DNA of 64,000 nucleotides from Meconema thalassinum (GCA_946902985.2 OX336389.2:341904444-341968443); one strand, 5' to 3'. Counted from the first letter of the stretch, positions 9,186 through 20,524 are shown. Notes: generated from the letters alone by a model not told the origin. Numbers and translations are program-made.

Positions 9186-10760
9186 TATGAGGTGCCCGTT
9201 GCTAGTGCTACCTCTGAAAAAAAAAAAAAAGAAAAAAAAAACAATTCGTTTTCACCGTGTTTGAATTGATATGGGGAATCGATTTGCACACATGCATGGC
9301 CACTATCTGCAAACTATTGGACTGATGGCCTTGTAGTTCAGTCAAAAGATGCTTCCCACAAAAAGGTATGTTGTTGCAAATTTTTGTAGAGATCAAATGA
9401 TTAGGTTGGTCGTAATTCGATTTAAGCTTTTAACATTTGGGTGGCCGACATTCCGTCAAGATGGCGGTGATATGAAACATGACACTGAGGTGCCCTTTGC
9501 TAGTGCTACCTCTGTACAAAATTTCGTTCAATTCGGTTTCACCGTGTTTGAAGAAATAGGGGGAATCGATTTGCACACGTACATGGCCGCGATCCGCAAA
9601 TTATTGGGCTGATGACCTTGTAGTTTGGTCAAAAGATTCTTTATACATAAAGGTATAATGTTGCAAAAGTTGGTAGAGATCAGATGATTAGGTTGGATGT
9701 AATTTGATTTAAGCTTTTAACATTTGGGTGGCCGCCGTTATGGTTTCGTCAAGATGGGGTGATATAAAACATGACACCGGAGTGCCCTTTGCTATTGCTA
9801 CCTCTGCACCAAATTTCGTTCAATTCGGTTTCACCGTGTTTGAATTGATAGGTTGAGTCGATTTGCACACACACACACATGGCCGCCATCTGCAAACTAT
9901 TGGGCTGATGACCTTGTAGTTTAGTCAAAAGACGCTCGCCATATGAGTATATAATTTTGCCAAATTTGGTAGAGATCGGATGATTAGGTTAGTCATAATC
10001 TGATTTAAGCTTTGAACATTTGGCTGGCCGCCATTACGTTTCTGTTAAGATGGCGGCGATATAAAACATGACACTGAGGTGCTCTTTGCTAGTGCTAGCT
10101 CTGAACCAAATATCGTTCAGTTCGGTTTCACCGTGTTTGAATTGATAGGGGAAATCGATTTGCACTCACACATGGCCTCCATCTGCAAACTATTGCGCTG
10201 ATGATCTTGTAGTTTGGTCAACAGATTCTTCATATGTAAAGGTATACTGTTGCAAAATTTGGTAAGGATCAGATGATAGGTTGGTCGTTATTTGATTTAA
10301 GCTTTTAACATTTGGGAGGCCGCCATTACGTTTTCGTCAAGATGGCGGTAATATAAAACATGACACTGAGGTGCCCTTTGCTAGTGCTACCTCTGTTCCA
10401 AATTTTGTTCAATTCGGTTTCATCGTGTTTGAAGAAATGGGGGGGGGGGATCGATTTGCACACATACATGGCCGCCATCCGCAAAGTATTGGGCTAATGG
10501 CCTTGTAGTTTGGTCAAAAGATTCTTCATACACAAAGGTACAATGTTGCAAAATTTGGTAGAGATCAGATGATTAGGTTGGTCGTTATTTGATTTAAGCT
10601 TTTAACATTTGGGTGGCCGCCATTACGTTTTCGTCAAGATAGCGGCAATATAAAACATGACACTGAGGTGTCCTCTGCTAGTGCTACCTCTGTACCAAAT
10701 TTAGTCCAATTCGGTTTCACCGTGTTCGAATTGATAGGGGGGACAGACATTCCGAGTACA
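9186..10760. repeat. Satellite-like tandem array, ~295 bp unit, about 5.3 copies
   Basis: The phrase TGAGGTGCCCTTTGCTAGTG and close variants recurs at 9188, 9486, 9778, 10075, 10367 and 10664, giving spacings of 298, 292, 297, 292 and 297. Each unit also carries ATCGATTTGCACAC, a GCCGCCATTACG phrase and GATTTAAGCTTTTAACATTT. The first unit is interrupted by a long A-run (9217-9241) and one unit by a G-run (10440-10448). Open frames do not persist across units. It is a local tandem repeat, not a gene. Confidence 0.9.
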
Positions 10761-11275
10761 CACACACAATTTTTGGCCCTGTGTAGATCTCATAAGTCTA
10801 ATTTCATTTTTTTGCAAAAATCGAAAGTAGGCAAAAAAATGGGGGACTTTGTTTTTTTACTAAGTAGAGATTATCTCTTAGGAAGGGCAGATAACGTCGC
10901 TGTTCTGCCCCTTTATATGACAACCATTATCAAATTACAGTATAATTTGGGTTTTGTGAGGGGTTAACGAAAATAAAACACACATGAGGTTAATTGCCGG
11001 TGAGGGATTGAAGAAACAAGGCTAGAGAAAACCATAATCAGGATGGCTGCTGTCAGCGCCGTGATTCGAAATGCAGTCACGAATTTCTGGGATGGTACCC
11101 AAATTAAGGCCACAGCAGGTTCCTATCAAATTCCTAGCCTGAATTAAAAATTCACACTCTAGAACAGCCATCATACAGGTTATCAGAAACACCCCAAGTC
11201 TCTACAATGAATCAACAACTCAAGAAATATATCTAAAGGAGGTAAGGATATATTTCGCACCAATCGATTGTCATC
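10761..11275. repeat. Spacer with a degraded SINE family A piece
   Basis: The first part is A+T-rich and unassigned. Around 11090-11200 the phrases GGTACCCAAATTAAGGCCAC and CAGCCATCATACAGGTTATCAG match the 3' half of SINE family A (compare 6170-6230), so an old plus-strand fragment lies here. A head was not found. Confidence 0.45.
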
Positions 11276-11283
11276 ACTATGGT

Positions 11284-12373
11284 TAAAGCCCTGCGCGGAT
11301 GCGGATATCCGCAGCATTTTTCGCCACGCGGATATAGTTTGCATGGCTGTGCGGATAGCGGACACGCTGCGGATAATGTTTGGAGTAAATTTGCGGATAG
11401 TTTTTAGAATACGATGTGGAACTTTCGATAATATTACATATTTGATATGCCAATCTACAGCTTCATGCTTAAAAGAGGAATACTCCTATAGCCTATTGCG
11501 TACGAAATATTCGGGTACGTTTTGCAGTCATACACGAGAAGATTATTTTACTCATATGGTTTCAACTACATTTTATTAAGTACCGTACCGTATGTCTGTA
11601 GTAGAAGGTCTTGACATCTCATCATCATCAATTTCTCACTGCCATTATCCACGAGATATAATGCTGTCAATAAGTTTGTTAGTTCATCGTGGTGACATCA
11701 TTAACATTTCTCAAGTCAGCTACTTCGCTATCTAAGCTATCCTGGAAGATCTGGTTCCAGGTATATCTGTAGATTTATTTCCATCTTGGCACTGAAACGC
11801 GTGGGCTGTGATATTGCAACGGAGACAGTTATGACATCAACTATGCGAACATTGATGGGTCAAGAGGCAGAAGTATGATGACTGACTTGGAATGTTCCGG
11901 CCAAATGTCAATCCCTCTCTCCAAGCTTCAAGAGAAGTTCACTTAGTAAATGTAACCGCGACCGGGAGTATGAACATCATTTAACCAACATTGATAAAAT
12001 ATCTATTAAGACAAAACAAGGTGTATATTCAATAGTGCGTGAAACAAAGCTCAAGTCAAGGATAAGGCAATTTGGTTACGTTTTCAATGGAACCAAAGAG
12101 GTGAACGATATAGTAGGATGTTTTACCTTTAAAAAAGTGTATTTATACTCAGGACACAAATCAGGCACATCAACCCTACTGCGGCACAAGTGCGATAGTA
12201 GCCAAAGAAGTATAGCCAGTTTTTTGTCTCAAGCGGAGGTCAGGAAACCAGAATTGAAATATCAGCGGATTTTTATACAAGTCTTGCGGATGCGGGGCGG
12301 ATAACAGTCATGCGGATGCGGATAACAGTCGTGCGGATGCGGATAACGTTTTGTTTATCCGCGCAGGGCTCTA
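11284..12373 (+). mobile_element. hAT transposon, deletion derivative
   Basis: Terminal inverted repeats TAAAGCCCTGCGCGGAT (11284) and, reversed at the right end, TAGAGCCCTGCGCGGAT (12373) have the TAGAG-type start of hAT elements. They are flanked by a perfect 8-bp duplication ACTATGGT at 11276-11283 and 12374-12381, the hAT hallmark. Next to both ends lie clusters of GCGGATGCGGATA words, likely subterminal transposase-binding sites. At 1090 bp it is far shorter than an autonomous hAT and has lost the catalytic domain, so it would need a transposase in trans. Confidence 0.92.
12035..12304 (+). pseudogene. hAT transposase N-terminal remnant with BED-finger-like region
   Basis: The frame contains CFTFKKVYLYSGHKSGTSTL followed by LRHKC, which resembles the BED zinc finger of hAT transposases, where Cys and His residues bind zinc and the domain contacts subterminal DNA. 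The first Cys pair is reduced to one Cys. The ribonuclease-H-like catalytic domain and the C-terminal dimerisation region are missing, since the frame runs into the right subterminal repeats. It sits inside an hAT-type element. Confidence 0.6.
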
Positions 12374-12381
12374 ACTATGGT

Positions 12382-12849
12382 AGATCAGTACAAGAATAAA
12401 ACTCCAGAGCGTACATGATTACCTTCATAAAACTTTATTATTGCCATCATGTTTGCATTCCCATTCAAGGTTGTTACAAGACCAAGATTTGCATTTTCCC
12501 TGACTTAAGATCCCATTCCCCTGACCACCAATACTTTATTCTGATCACCGTATGAACATATTTTAAAAATAAAAGCTGTCTAATTGATCAAACGATTGTT
12601 ACTGATTTACATCTTCCAAATCCCACGACATACGCTGATTATTTTCTTATTTTTTAAAATACACATCCATGCTAACCTTTCTTCGTTTTTTTTCCAGCTA
12701 CTGTATTACACGAGATTTGTAAGCTATTTCATACAAAAAGGAGTTTCTTTTTAGAGATTGTAAAGAAAAGGATAAAAGAAAGAATTTTAAGAATTGGCCC
12801 GTTTCAGATTCTGTGAGCACTTCAGAAGGCATGGAAAAATACTGGCTTC
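12382..12849. other. Unassigned A+T-rich spacer
   Basis: Pre-insertion flank of the gypsy element that follows. No recognised feature. Confidence 0.5.
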
Positions 12850-12853
12850 ATCT

Positions 12854-14232
12854 TGAAACGGTTTGACTGCCCCTTACTGTTGGGTGATAATTGTAGCTGT
12901 TGACCTTTGCCTAAGCTATGTTGTTTTAATGGGCGCCAAGACTTCAACGCAATGCTGAAATCTAAATTTGTATTTAACAACGTCTAGCTCTGGTAGAACA
13001 CCGTCAAGAATCTATTCACTCAGATCGTGGTATGATTTGATCATTAACCCAACAAACAATTGTATCAGGAGAAGGAATTGGTCTATATCTAATGCTACCT
13101 ACTGAAAGCAAAGATTGCATTGTAAAAGAAATGAATTTATTATATAAAACAAGTATAGCAAAATTAATAATAATAATAAGTATAAAATTTAAATTGGAGC
13201 GTTGTGATTTGAATATTACCGATAGAAAATTACGTGAAAACGGAGTCTGATAAATTGATTTTACTCTTATTTCCAAGCTATGAAGTTACTGAAATATGAA
13301 ATGTAAAACAAAGAAAAATGAGAGATTGCGTATTTCTGCGTCATTTGCGCTTACCATTGGAAATTGCCAAGGCATTTCCCTCGTACTTGCTGATGCTGTG
13401 AGCTTCCCACAGTCTCCTGGACGTCGTCATCTCCGTCGGAATTTGATGATATTCTGGTAGATTAGATAATTCTATGGTCCGTACCTCGGACCCAAACACT
13501 CGTACAACCAAGTTTAACAAAAGTTCGTCGCTAACTCCACTGAACATCGGAGCGACTCGCACGCGCATCCATACTCCTCAAGTATTTCACAGATAGTCGC
13601 TAACTCCACCGAACATCGGAGCCACTCGCACGCGCATCCATACTCGTCAAGTACTATACAGATTGTTCACGTTTCACGGCGCGTCGAACGATATATTCAC
13701 CTGTCGGTTCCCCCACTCCAGTCTCAACTTCCAGCTTACGTTGTCTCCGCTGATTGGCTGAGCACGCCGCTATCTTCCCCTCCTCTGGTTCATTACACTC
13801 CGCGGGCGAGAGGGAGAAGTCGTTTTCCGTTTCAACAATTCGCCTTTTCTAGACCTTGCGACCCAAGATTGCGTCATGCTTCTCGACAAGATTAAGCGTG
13901 TACTTGAAATCCCAGTGAGTCACGTCTCTCGATATACCCTAACTGACAAAACTCCGTAAAATTCCGTAATCAGATAATTTTCTATGATATCGTCGTTCGT
14001 AATAATTTGCTGGATAGCGTTTTCTAAGACATAGAAAACCTATCTGAATGCTAATAATTTTTATAAAATGCTCCGAAAATACCTTAATAATAATTATAAT
14101 AAATTAATAATAATAATAATAAATTAACATGAAAAATTCTCTTGGCTGAACAATTTGCCGCGTAAATAAATATAGAATGGCTTCCTACTGACTTATGCCA
14201 GTTGCATAAAACCCCTCGAAAAACACGTTACA
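12854..14232 (-). repeat. 3' LTR of the young gypsy element
   Basis: Direct copy of 20636-22014, with no net length difference. It holds two ~69-bp tandem units (from about 13527 and 13596) sharing GTCGCTAACTCCAC, CGCACGCGCATCCATACTC and other text. A C+G-rich section around 13740-13810 carries a reversed CCAAT box. An 86-codon frame on the minus strand (13016-13276) starts at TTG and is not credible as a gene. Confidence 0.95.
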
Positions 14233-15303
14233 TATTCGCCTCGGATCATCGGATGATTTACCGTGACGACGGTCCATTATCCGATTATCCCAGACACGTT
14301 AATAAACCCCATCCAAAATACATATTACATAAATGAAATCACCCTAAATTACAGATATATACACTCATAATTTTTCTTCACGCACTTTGCGTCAAAGTTT
14401 GTTGTCACTATGGATTGCACTTTGCAACCAGTCCAATATTTTACGTATAGAATATTGTTCCACGGATATTTCCGCCTCTCAAATTTCTCTATGTTGGAGA
14501 AATAGACATAATTAATGTGTGAGCACTATGTATTTATGATGTCATATCACACGCATTGAAGGTGTTCTGATATATTTATATCACCATAGAACTTCCTAAT
14601 TTCACTGGAGGTCCCTTCCTTATGGTGAAATTTAATCTCACTTATCACTGAGCACACGATCACACTATTGTGGCAGCGCCTCGTGACCATAATACTTAAT
14701 CTCTCTTTAAAGTAGATTAAATTAATATTGACTTCTGAAAAAAAAAAACAGTAAATATGCATTACATATAACACCAAATATTTCTGTGCCGTAATCGCCC
14801 TGTCTTGTTAAGTTCCCGTACACCATATTCTACTTAATACTAGTTCTCAACACAGACCATTTCTCCTCACACAAATAATACCTTTGTACAAATTATCTTA
14901 AATTACACACTTACAAATCTTACATGGCGAGGCCGTAAACAGAAATCACGTGTGCTGATATGTATGAGTTTCATGAAGGACTGTCTCGCATTCTGATGGC
15001 CCATCTTTTATCTCGTGGACGCCTTAAGCTAACAAGCCCTATACAAGCGCTCCCCCATCTCTTGGAGATAAATGGGAACCCATCAGCGCTGCCAAAATGG
15101 CCTTGGTGCATCGAGACAATTTAGTGCTCAACAGCATCCGACAATCCCGTCATATTTCCCTGTACCTTAAAAACTCTCATTTACTTACATACTACCCCCC
15201 TGTGTGACTTCTGATACGCCTGCCTTAAGACCAGATCCTCCCACGCACCAAATATCACACTTACTCATTTGATAGGCTGGCTCGCCAGCTAAACACACTC
15301 ACT
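14233..15303 (-). other. Noncoding 3' internal region of the gypsy element
   Basis: About 1.07 kb between the pol stop and the 3' LTR, where an env gene would lie in errantivirus-like elements. The longest frame is 76 codons, and I see no signal peptide or membrane-anchor pattern that would suggest an envelope gene. The bases next to the LTR are not a clear polypurine tract on the coding strand, so the plus-strand primer is not identified. Confidence 0.7.
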
Positions 15304-18300
15304 TTATGACACATATTTTCGTAGACTATGTATATTATACGTCCCGTATAATCTGTTTCCCTCACTATTCTCCAGCACATATGCTGTTTTGCCAATACGT
15401 TTGGAAACTATAAATGGGCCCTCGTAGAGATAAAAGAACTTGGACATGACTTTCTCTAGCTTATTTGACTGTTTCGGCACTCTAAGTAAGACTCTGTCTC
15501 CCGGCTCGAATAGGTCAAATTTAGTTTCTTTTTGTTGGCGAATTCTCTTTTGTGCTGACTTAGATAAATTCTGTTTCGCCAACTGGACAATGTAATCCAT
15601 CCCCGGTTGCTTACCCTCATTTAATCCCAACACCCTCGCTAGTTCATTTTGTGGTCTTTTTCCGAAGTGAACTTCGTATGGCGTCAATTTCGTGCTCTCA
15701 TGCTGGACAGAATTCAGCCAAGTCTCGACCTTGGGAAGATGTCCAACCCAGGCCGCATGCTTGTCATGCACTAGAGTCCGAAAAAGACGAGCCACTTCCC
15801 TTAATGGACGCTCTGCAGAATTACCCTGAGGGTACCTTACAGAGGAATGAACGTGTGTTATACCAGCTTCCTGCATACTGGTTCTCCATTTCTTTGCAGT
15901 AAACTGTGGTCCACTGTCAGATAGTATCCTGAGAGGAATGCCAAACTCAGGTACATACTTATTAATGATCAGACGGCTACACGCTAGTCCCGTGGCTTTC
16001 CTTAGCGGATATAGCTTGACATACTTACTAAAAGCGTCAATAACTATAAAAATGTACTCGTAGCCGTACTGTCCTTTAACGATCGGGCCAAATAAATCCA
16101 CACACAGTAGTTCACCGGGACTACTGGTGAGAACTGCAGATCTCTCCCCCACTAAATATTTAACTGGATATTTACTCCTTTGACAGGTGTCACACTTAGC
16201 TAAAATCCTCCTAACGTCCCTTCCCATTTTACTCCAAATAAAGTCACGACCAATTTCATAGAAGACCTTGGCAGCACCAAAGTGTCCTAATTCCCTATGA
16301 ATGAACCAAATTAGCTCCTCCCGCAAAGTGGCAGGAACACATATTGCCCACCGATTATTCCTACATTTCCTTGCAAGAAGCCCATCCTGCATCTTGTACG
16401 TGAACCGTCCTACTTTCACATACTCTTCTTCACCTATTTCCAGCCTAGCCAGTGGCTCCTTTAACTTAACGTCATCACGTTGCTCCACTAGCATATTTCT
16501 CAGTGTCTGTAACGATGCCCTGTTGCTACTGTCCACACATGCACATATTAAAATACCGTCCTCTGCTTTAACCACAGGATAATCCCTACATAAATTAGTG
16601 TCCCTCGATAGCATGTCTGCAAGAATGTTATCTTTACCTTTAATATATTTTACTGTGAATTCGTATTCCTGCAGAGCAAGAATCCACCTACTAACTCTGT
16701 TAGAACTGAGTTTACAAGTCCTCATATACAGTAATGCATGGTGATCTGTGTGGATCTCAAATTTCCCCCCTACTAAATACATTCTAAATTTTCCTAAACT
16801 CAAAACAATACCTAAAAGCTCTAACTCAGTAATCGTGTATCTTTTCTCCGCTGCTGTCAGTCCTCGCGAGGCTAAAGATACAATGCACAGATTACCCTCC
16901 TCATCTTTCTGACATAATACTCCAGCAATGCCTATATGTGAGGCATCTGTCATAACCACATATTCCTTATCTTTTAACGGATATTTCAGCACTACAGCTT
17001 TCTCAAAACCTTCCTTCAGCGCTCTAAAAGCCTGTTCATGCTTGGACTCCCATCTCCACCGAGTCCCACTTTTAAGCAATTCCCTGAATGGTTCTACCAA
17101 CCCTGAGTATTTAAGAACGAACCTCCTGAAAAAGTTGCAAATTCCCAGGTAAGTTTTTAATTGTTTAACATTCTGTGGCACCTCTGCGTTAAGTATCTTA
17201 TTAACCCTACTTTCTTCTGGTGTTACACCTCTACTTGACACTCTATGACCTAAAAATGTCACTTCTGACTGACAGAATGACGACTTAGACAGCTTCAAAG
17301 TGAACCCTGCCTGATCTAACTTCTGAAAAACTATATCTAAATGAAGTAGATGCTCCTCAAAACTGCGTGAACTAATTACCATATCATCTATGTAAATGGT
17401 TACAAACTCTCCTGTGTCATCCCCTAATGCGATGTTTAAAGCCCTAATTAAAGCTGCTGAACTACTCTTTAAGCCATAAGGTGTTCTACAAAATTGATAA
17501 AGGTTATATTTATGACTAAAAGCTGTAAATGGTCTATCTTCGTACATAAGGGGCACTTGCCAAAAACTGGAACTCAAATCTACACAAGTGAAATACTTCT
17601 TCCCCTCAAATGTTTGCATTAATTCTTCTATTGACATAGATTTCAGCTGATCTGAACTAATTCTACTGTTAACCAAACGAGCGTCTAAACAAATACGAAC
17701 AGTGCCGTCGGTCTTGGGTACTGTGATCAAAGAATTAACATATGGACTGTTAGAGTGCTCAATAATCCCATCTTCAAGCATCTGGTTAATTTGTGCCTCA
17801 ACTGCACTCTGATAAGCGAAAGGTACAGGATATCTATGTCCCGTGAATACTGACCTATCAATAACGTTCAATGAATGTGTATAGCAATTGGCCATACCAA
17901 TGCGATCCTCAAAAACTCTCCTATTACACAATAACACATCATAGAGCTGTACACACTGTTCATCCTCTATATTTCCCTGAAATGCAGCATCACGTAACGA
18001 GTCCTCTAGACTTCCGTTCGTAATCACACTGCCCACAAAACATGGAGAACCCCGCTCTACGGCTGGCGATATCTCATTTAAAGTACAAATCACACCTACA
18101 ATACTACTCCTCTGAATATGGTCATTGAACGCTACTTCTACTTCAGAATCTCCCCATTTAAATTTCAAACTCCCTACATCATAACATAAGTTACCAGACA
18201 CTCTACTTAGCCACTCTGAACCCAAGATAACACTGAATACTAAATTTGGAATTACAAGGCAAATCTGCTTCTCTACATGATTATTAATTTTCATGTCTAC

Positions 18301-18650
18301 TAAAACTTGCTTAGAAATTACTTTAGACCTCTTCCCAACATCTGTGATAACAAAAGTGCTTTTAATTGGCATCTCCTCAAAATTTACTCCAGTTCCTTTC
18401 ATTTTACCATAAAATGCACTACTTATGCAACTCTTCATACAACCACTATCAATTAAAACATCTGTGTACGCCTCGGACACGTTAAATTTAACTATGGGGC
18501 TCTTACTAACCACTTCCTGAATAATACCTTCATCATTTAGTTCATGTAATAATTCATTTCTTACATTTAGGTCATAGGGTTCCTGTATAATTGTATGGAC
18601 AGGGCATGCTACAGACTGAGATTCTGACCTTACTTCGCAGCCTGGTTCGC
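15304..18650 (-). CDS. pol: Pol polyprotein: protease, RT, RNase H, integrase
   Basis: Polyprotein for reverse transcription and integration, made as a gag-pol fusion in cytoplasmic particles. The frame is open from a TAG near 18676 to TAA at 15304-15306. It overlaps the gag end in the -1 register, so no start codon of its own is needed. Domains from the N side: aspartic protease (DVLIDSGCMK), RT with YIDD and FCRTPYGLKSS, RNase H (TDASHIG, HTDHHAL, ADMLSRD), integrase zinc motif (HRELGH with later CDTCQRSK), catalytic core with Asp in CVDLFG and SDSGPQF and Glu in NSAERPL, and a C-terminal GPF-type segment. All these residues are intact, so activity is plausible. No frameshift or stop interrupts about 1.1 thousand codons. 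Confidence 0.93.
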
Positions 18651-20039
18651 GTTTAAAGAACCGCTACAGCTGGCCGTAGTACTACTAACTACTGAATTGG
18701 TCTGGTTGTTCTGGGCTGTGTTGTCATTGTTTGGCTGTATATTACTACCACTAGGCTGTCCTCTTCCTTGACCCCTATTCTGGTTGTAATTATTGTCATT
18801 ATAATTTCTCCCTTGATTTCCCCTGAAATCATTGTTTCTCCCTTGATTTCCCCTGTAATCATTGTTCCTCCCTTGATTTCCCCTGAAATCATTGTTCCTC
18901 CCTTGATACTGATTACCATAGCCATTTCCTCTGTTCTGATATAGCTGATTATTATTATTTCTATTTTGAGCGTTGGCCCCTTCGCCACCGTTCCCTTGAA
19001 CTTCTTGATGCCTGGCTTCATTAGGTCTATTATTATTATTACCCTGGTTCCGGTTGAAATTGTCCTCATAACCCCCTCTCCCTAGTGCATCAAATGTGCT
19101 TAACAAATTTTCTACTTGTGATATAGTCTTTACATTCTGGATACAAGCAGCCTCCTTGATCCTATAGGGAAAGTGCCTAAGTAGCAACCTTACCACATCA
19201 CTTTCCTCCTTCAAGCCATCCAGATATTTACACACTAATACCTGCCCTAAAAAGTATTCGGTCATGGTGGAGCTTCCTTTAGTGTTATATTTACCACACA
19301 CTACTCCCTCACGATGCTGCGACTGAATAACCTCATTCCAGAACTTTTCACAGAATTTCATTTTAAAATCATTAATATCAGTAAACTTGTCTCTGTAGAC
19401 AGCAAACCAATTCCTCGTTTCCCCCACAAACACTTGTTCTAAAATTTCAACTACCTGGCACCACTCAATACTACCATTTTCCAACCTCTCCCCGAATTTA
19501 TTTTCTATAGTGTTCATGAACTCCATTGGGCACCCCTGTCGATTGCTGAACTTACCCAGTTCTACCTCCCTGTGTGTGCTATTCACAAAAACTGGCCTAT
19601 TCTGACTATTTTCTTGCCTGATCCTAGCTTTTAATTTTAATTCTAATTCTGCGATTTTCTCCTCAGCCTTCCTCTCAATACTGTTTACTGTTAATTTAAT
19701 GTTTCCTTCTGATTCTTCTACTTTATCATATAGCTTTGCTTGTTTCTCCTCAATCTTGCTAATGCTCTCTCTATTACTCTCTCTTAAATCATTTACTTCT
19801 GCAACTATTTGCGAGTGGACTTTCTCAATTCTACCCCCCAGCTGTTCCTTAACCTCTTTAGTAGCTACCTGAATTTTGTCAATTTCTCCCCCCAATTGCT
19901 TTTTGACCTGCTGTGTTTCCAGTTGCACTAGTTCTTTTAAATTTTCAGCCTGTGTACTGATTCTAATTTCCAACTCCTCCTGTACTTTTCCTAATTTTCT
20001 GTCTACATCTGCAATAATCTCTTTAGCCTTTTCTTCCAT
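18630..20039 (-). CDS. gag: Gag main ORF (capsid plus Asn/Arg/Gly-rich RNA-binding tail)
   Basis: Structural protein of the intracellular particle. ATG at 20039-20037; the GTG one codon earlier is in frame but less likely. Residues 1-150 are a charged coiled coil. About 150-320 look like a retrotransposon gag capsid domain (NWFAVYRDKFTDINDFKMKF and following). The tail is Asn/Gly/Arg-rich with repeated QGRNNDFRGN-type units and no CCHC zinc knuckle, so RNA binding probably relies on Arg/Gly repeats. It ends at TAA, 18630-18632, overlapping pol. The first ATG shares its A with the stop of the upstream ORF. Confidence 0.88.
   Translation of the reverse strand: MEEKAKEIIADVDRKLGKVQEELEIRISTQAENLKELVQLETQQVKKQLGGEIDKIQVATKEVKEQLGGRIEKVHSQIVAEVNDLRESNRESISKIEEKQAKLYDKVEESEGNIKLTVNSIERKAEEKIAELELKLKARIRQENSQNRPVFVNSTHREVELGKFSNRQGCPMEFMNTIENKFGERLENGSIEWCQVVEILEQVFVGETRNWFAVYRDKFTDINDFKMKFCEKFWNEVIQSQHREGVVCGKYNTKGSSTMTEYFLGQVLVCKYLDGLKEESDVVRLLLRHFPYRIKEAACIQNVKTISQVENLLSTFDALGRGGYEDNFNRNQGNNNNRPNEARHQEVQGNGGEGANAQNRNNNNQLYQNRGNGYGNQYQGRNNDFRGNQGRNNDYRGNQGRNNDFRGNQGRNYNDNNYNQNRGQGRGQPSGSNIQPNNDNTAQNNQTNSVVSSTTASCSGSLNANQAAK
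18651..18657 (-). promoter_or_regulatory. -1 ribosomal frameshift heptamer TTTAAAC at gag/pol
   Basis: On the minus strand the gag codons read TCT TTA AAC, so the heptamer T TTA AAC is in the required register (X XXY YYZ). Slipping back one base enters the pol frame, which is open from about 18676 onward, and gag stops 19 bases later at 18632-18630. UUUAAAC is one of the most efficient known -1 slippery sites. A short GCTGC/GTAGC pairing lies downstream, but a stimulatory fold was not computed. Confidence 0.8.
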
Positions 20040-20524
20040 CACCCCCTGATCTCGCCTCTAATCAGTTCGAATTTGTCACTCATTTCCCTACTGTTTTGTT
20101 CTAATTTAGCATTTAAAGTTTCAGTACTCTCTCTATTTTCCTTACTGTTTTGTTCTAATCTGGCGTTTAAAGTTTCATTACTCTCTCTATTTTCCCTACT
20201 GTTTTGTTCTAATTTAGCGTTGTTTTGTTCCAGTTTTGCGTTGTTTTGTTCTAATTTAGCATTTAAGGCATCTGTACTTTCTTTATTTTCCCTACTGTTT
20301 TGTTCTAATTTTGCATTTAAGGCATCACTACTAACTTTGTTCTGATACATGAACTCGAGAAGTAAAGTTTTTAATTCTGGTTGACCCCCTACACTCCCTG
20401 TTTCAGTATCGGGATTTACCTCCGCTACCCCGGTACTACCATCACTCGACATACTGCTCGTATCATCATTCTCCCGTTGATGACCACTACGTAACCTCAT
20501 CTGTCTTTCTTTCTCATCCCCCAT
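20039..20524 (-). CDS. Coiled-coil N-terminal gag ORF with 18-residue repeats
   Basis: ATG at 20524-20522 (MGDEKERQ) to TGA at 20041-20039. After a Ser/Glu-rich leader it is built of repeats on the theme LNAKLEQNSRENRES, about 18 residues long, with a NNAKLEQ sub-repeat, giving a heptad-rich coil. It lies first after the PBS. The tandem gypsy array in this window has a comparable coiled coil that was evidently the start of one long gag. This ORF may thus be the gag N-terminus separated by a 1-nt change at a GGGGG run, or a separate product linked by stop-restart. Confidence 0.75.
   Translation of the reverse strand: MGDEKERQMRLRSGHQRENDDTSSMSSDGSTGVAEVNPDTETGSVGGQPELKTLLLEFMYQNKVSSDALNAKLEQNSRENKESTDALNAKLEQNNAKLEQNNAKLEQNSRENRESNETLNARLEQNSKENRESTETLNAKLEQNSREMSDKFELIRGEIRG

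Noticed and set aside
9217..9241. Poly(A) run as the tail of a retroposed gene
   Set aside because: It sits inside the first tandem unit, replacing unit text, with no retroposed body on either side.
9349..9612. 87-codon frame and a similar one at 10668-10967 as genes
   Set aside because: They lie inside the tandem array and are not kept from unit to unit.
13016..13276. 86-codon minus-strand frame repeated in both young gypsy LTRs (also 20798-21058)
   Set aside because: It starts at TTG, lies wholly in the LTR and is repeated only because the LTR is. No domain is seen.
14233..15303. env gene downstream of pol in the young gypsy element
   Set aside because: No frame above 76 codons, and no signal or anchor segment.
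16301..17152. Plus-strand frames opposite pol
   Set aside because: Shadows of the pol coding strand with no recognisable motif.
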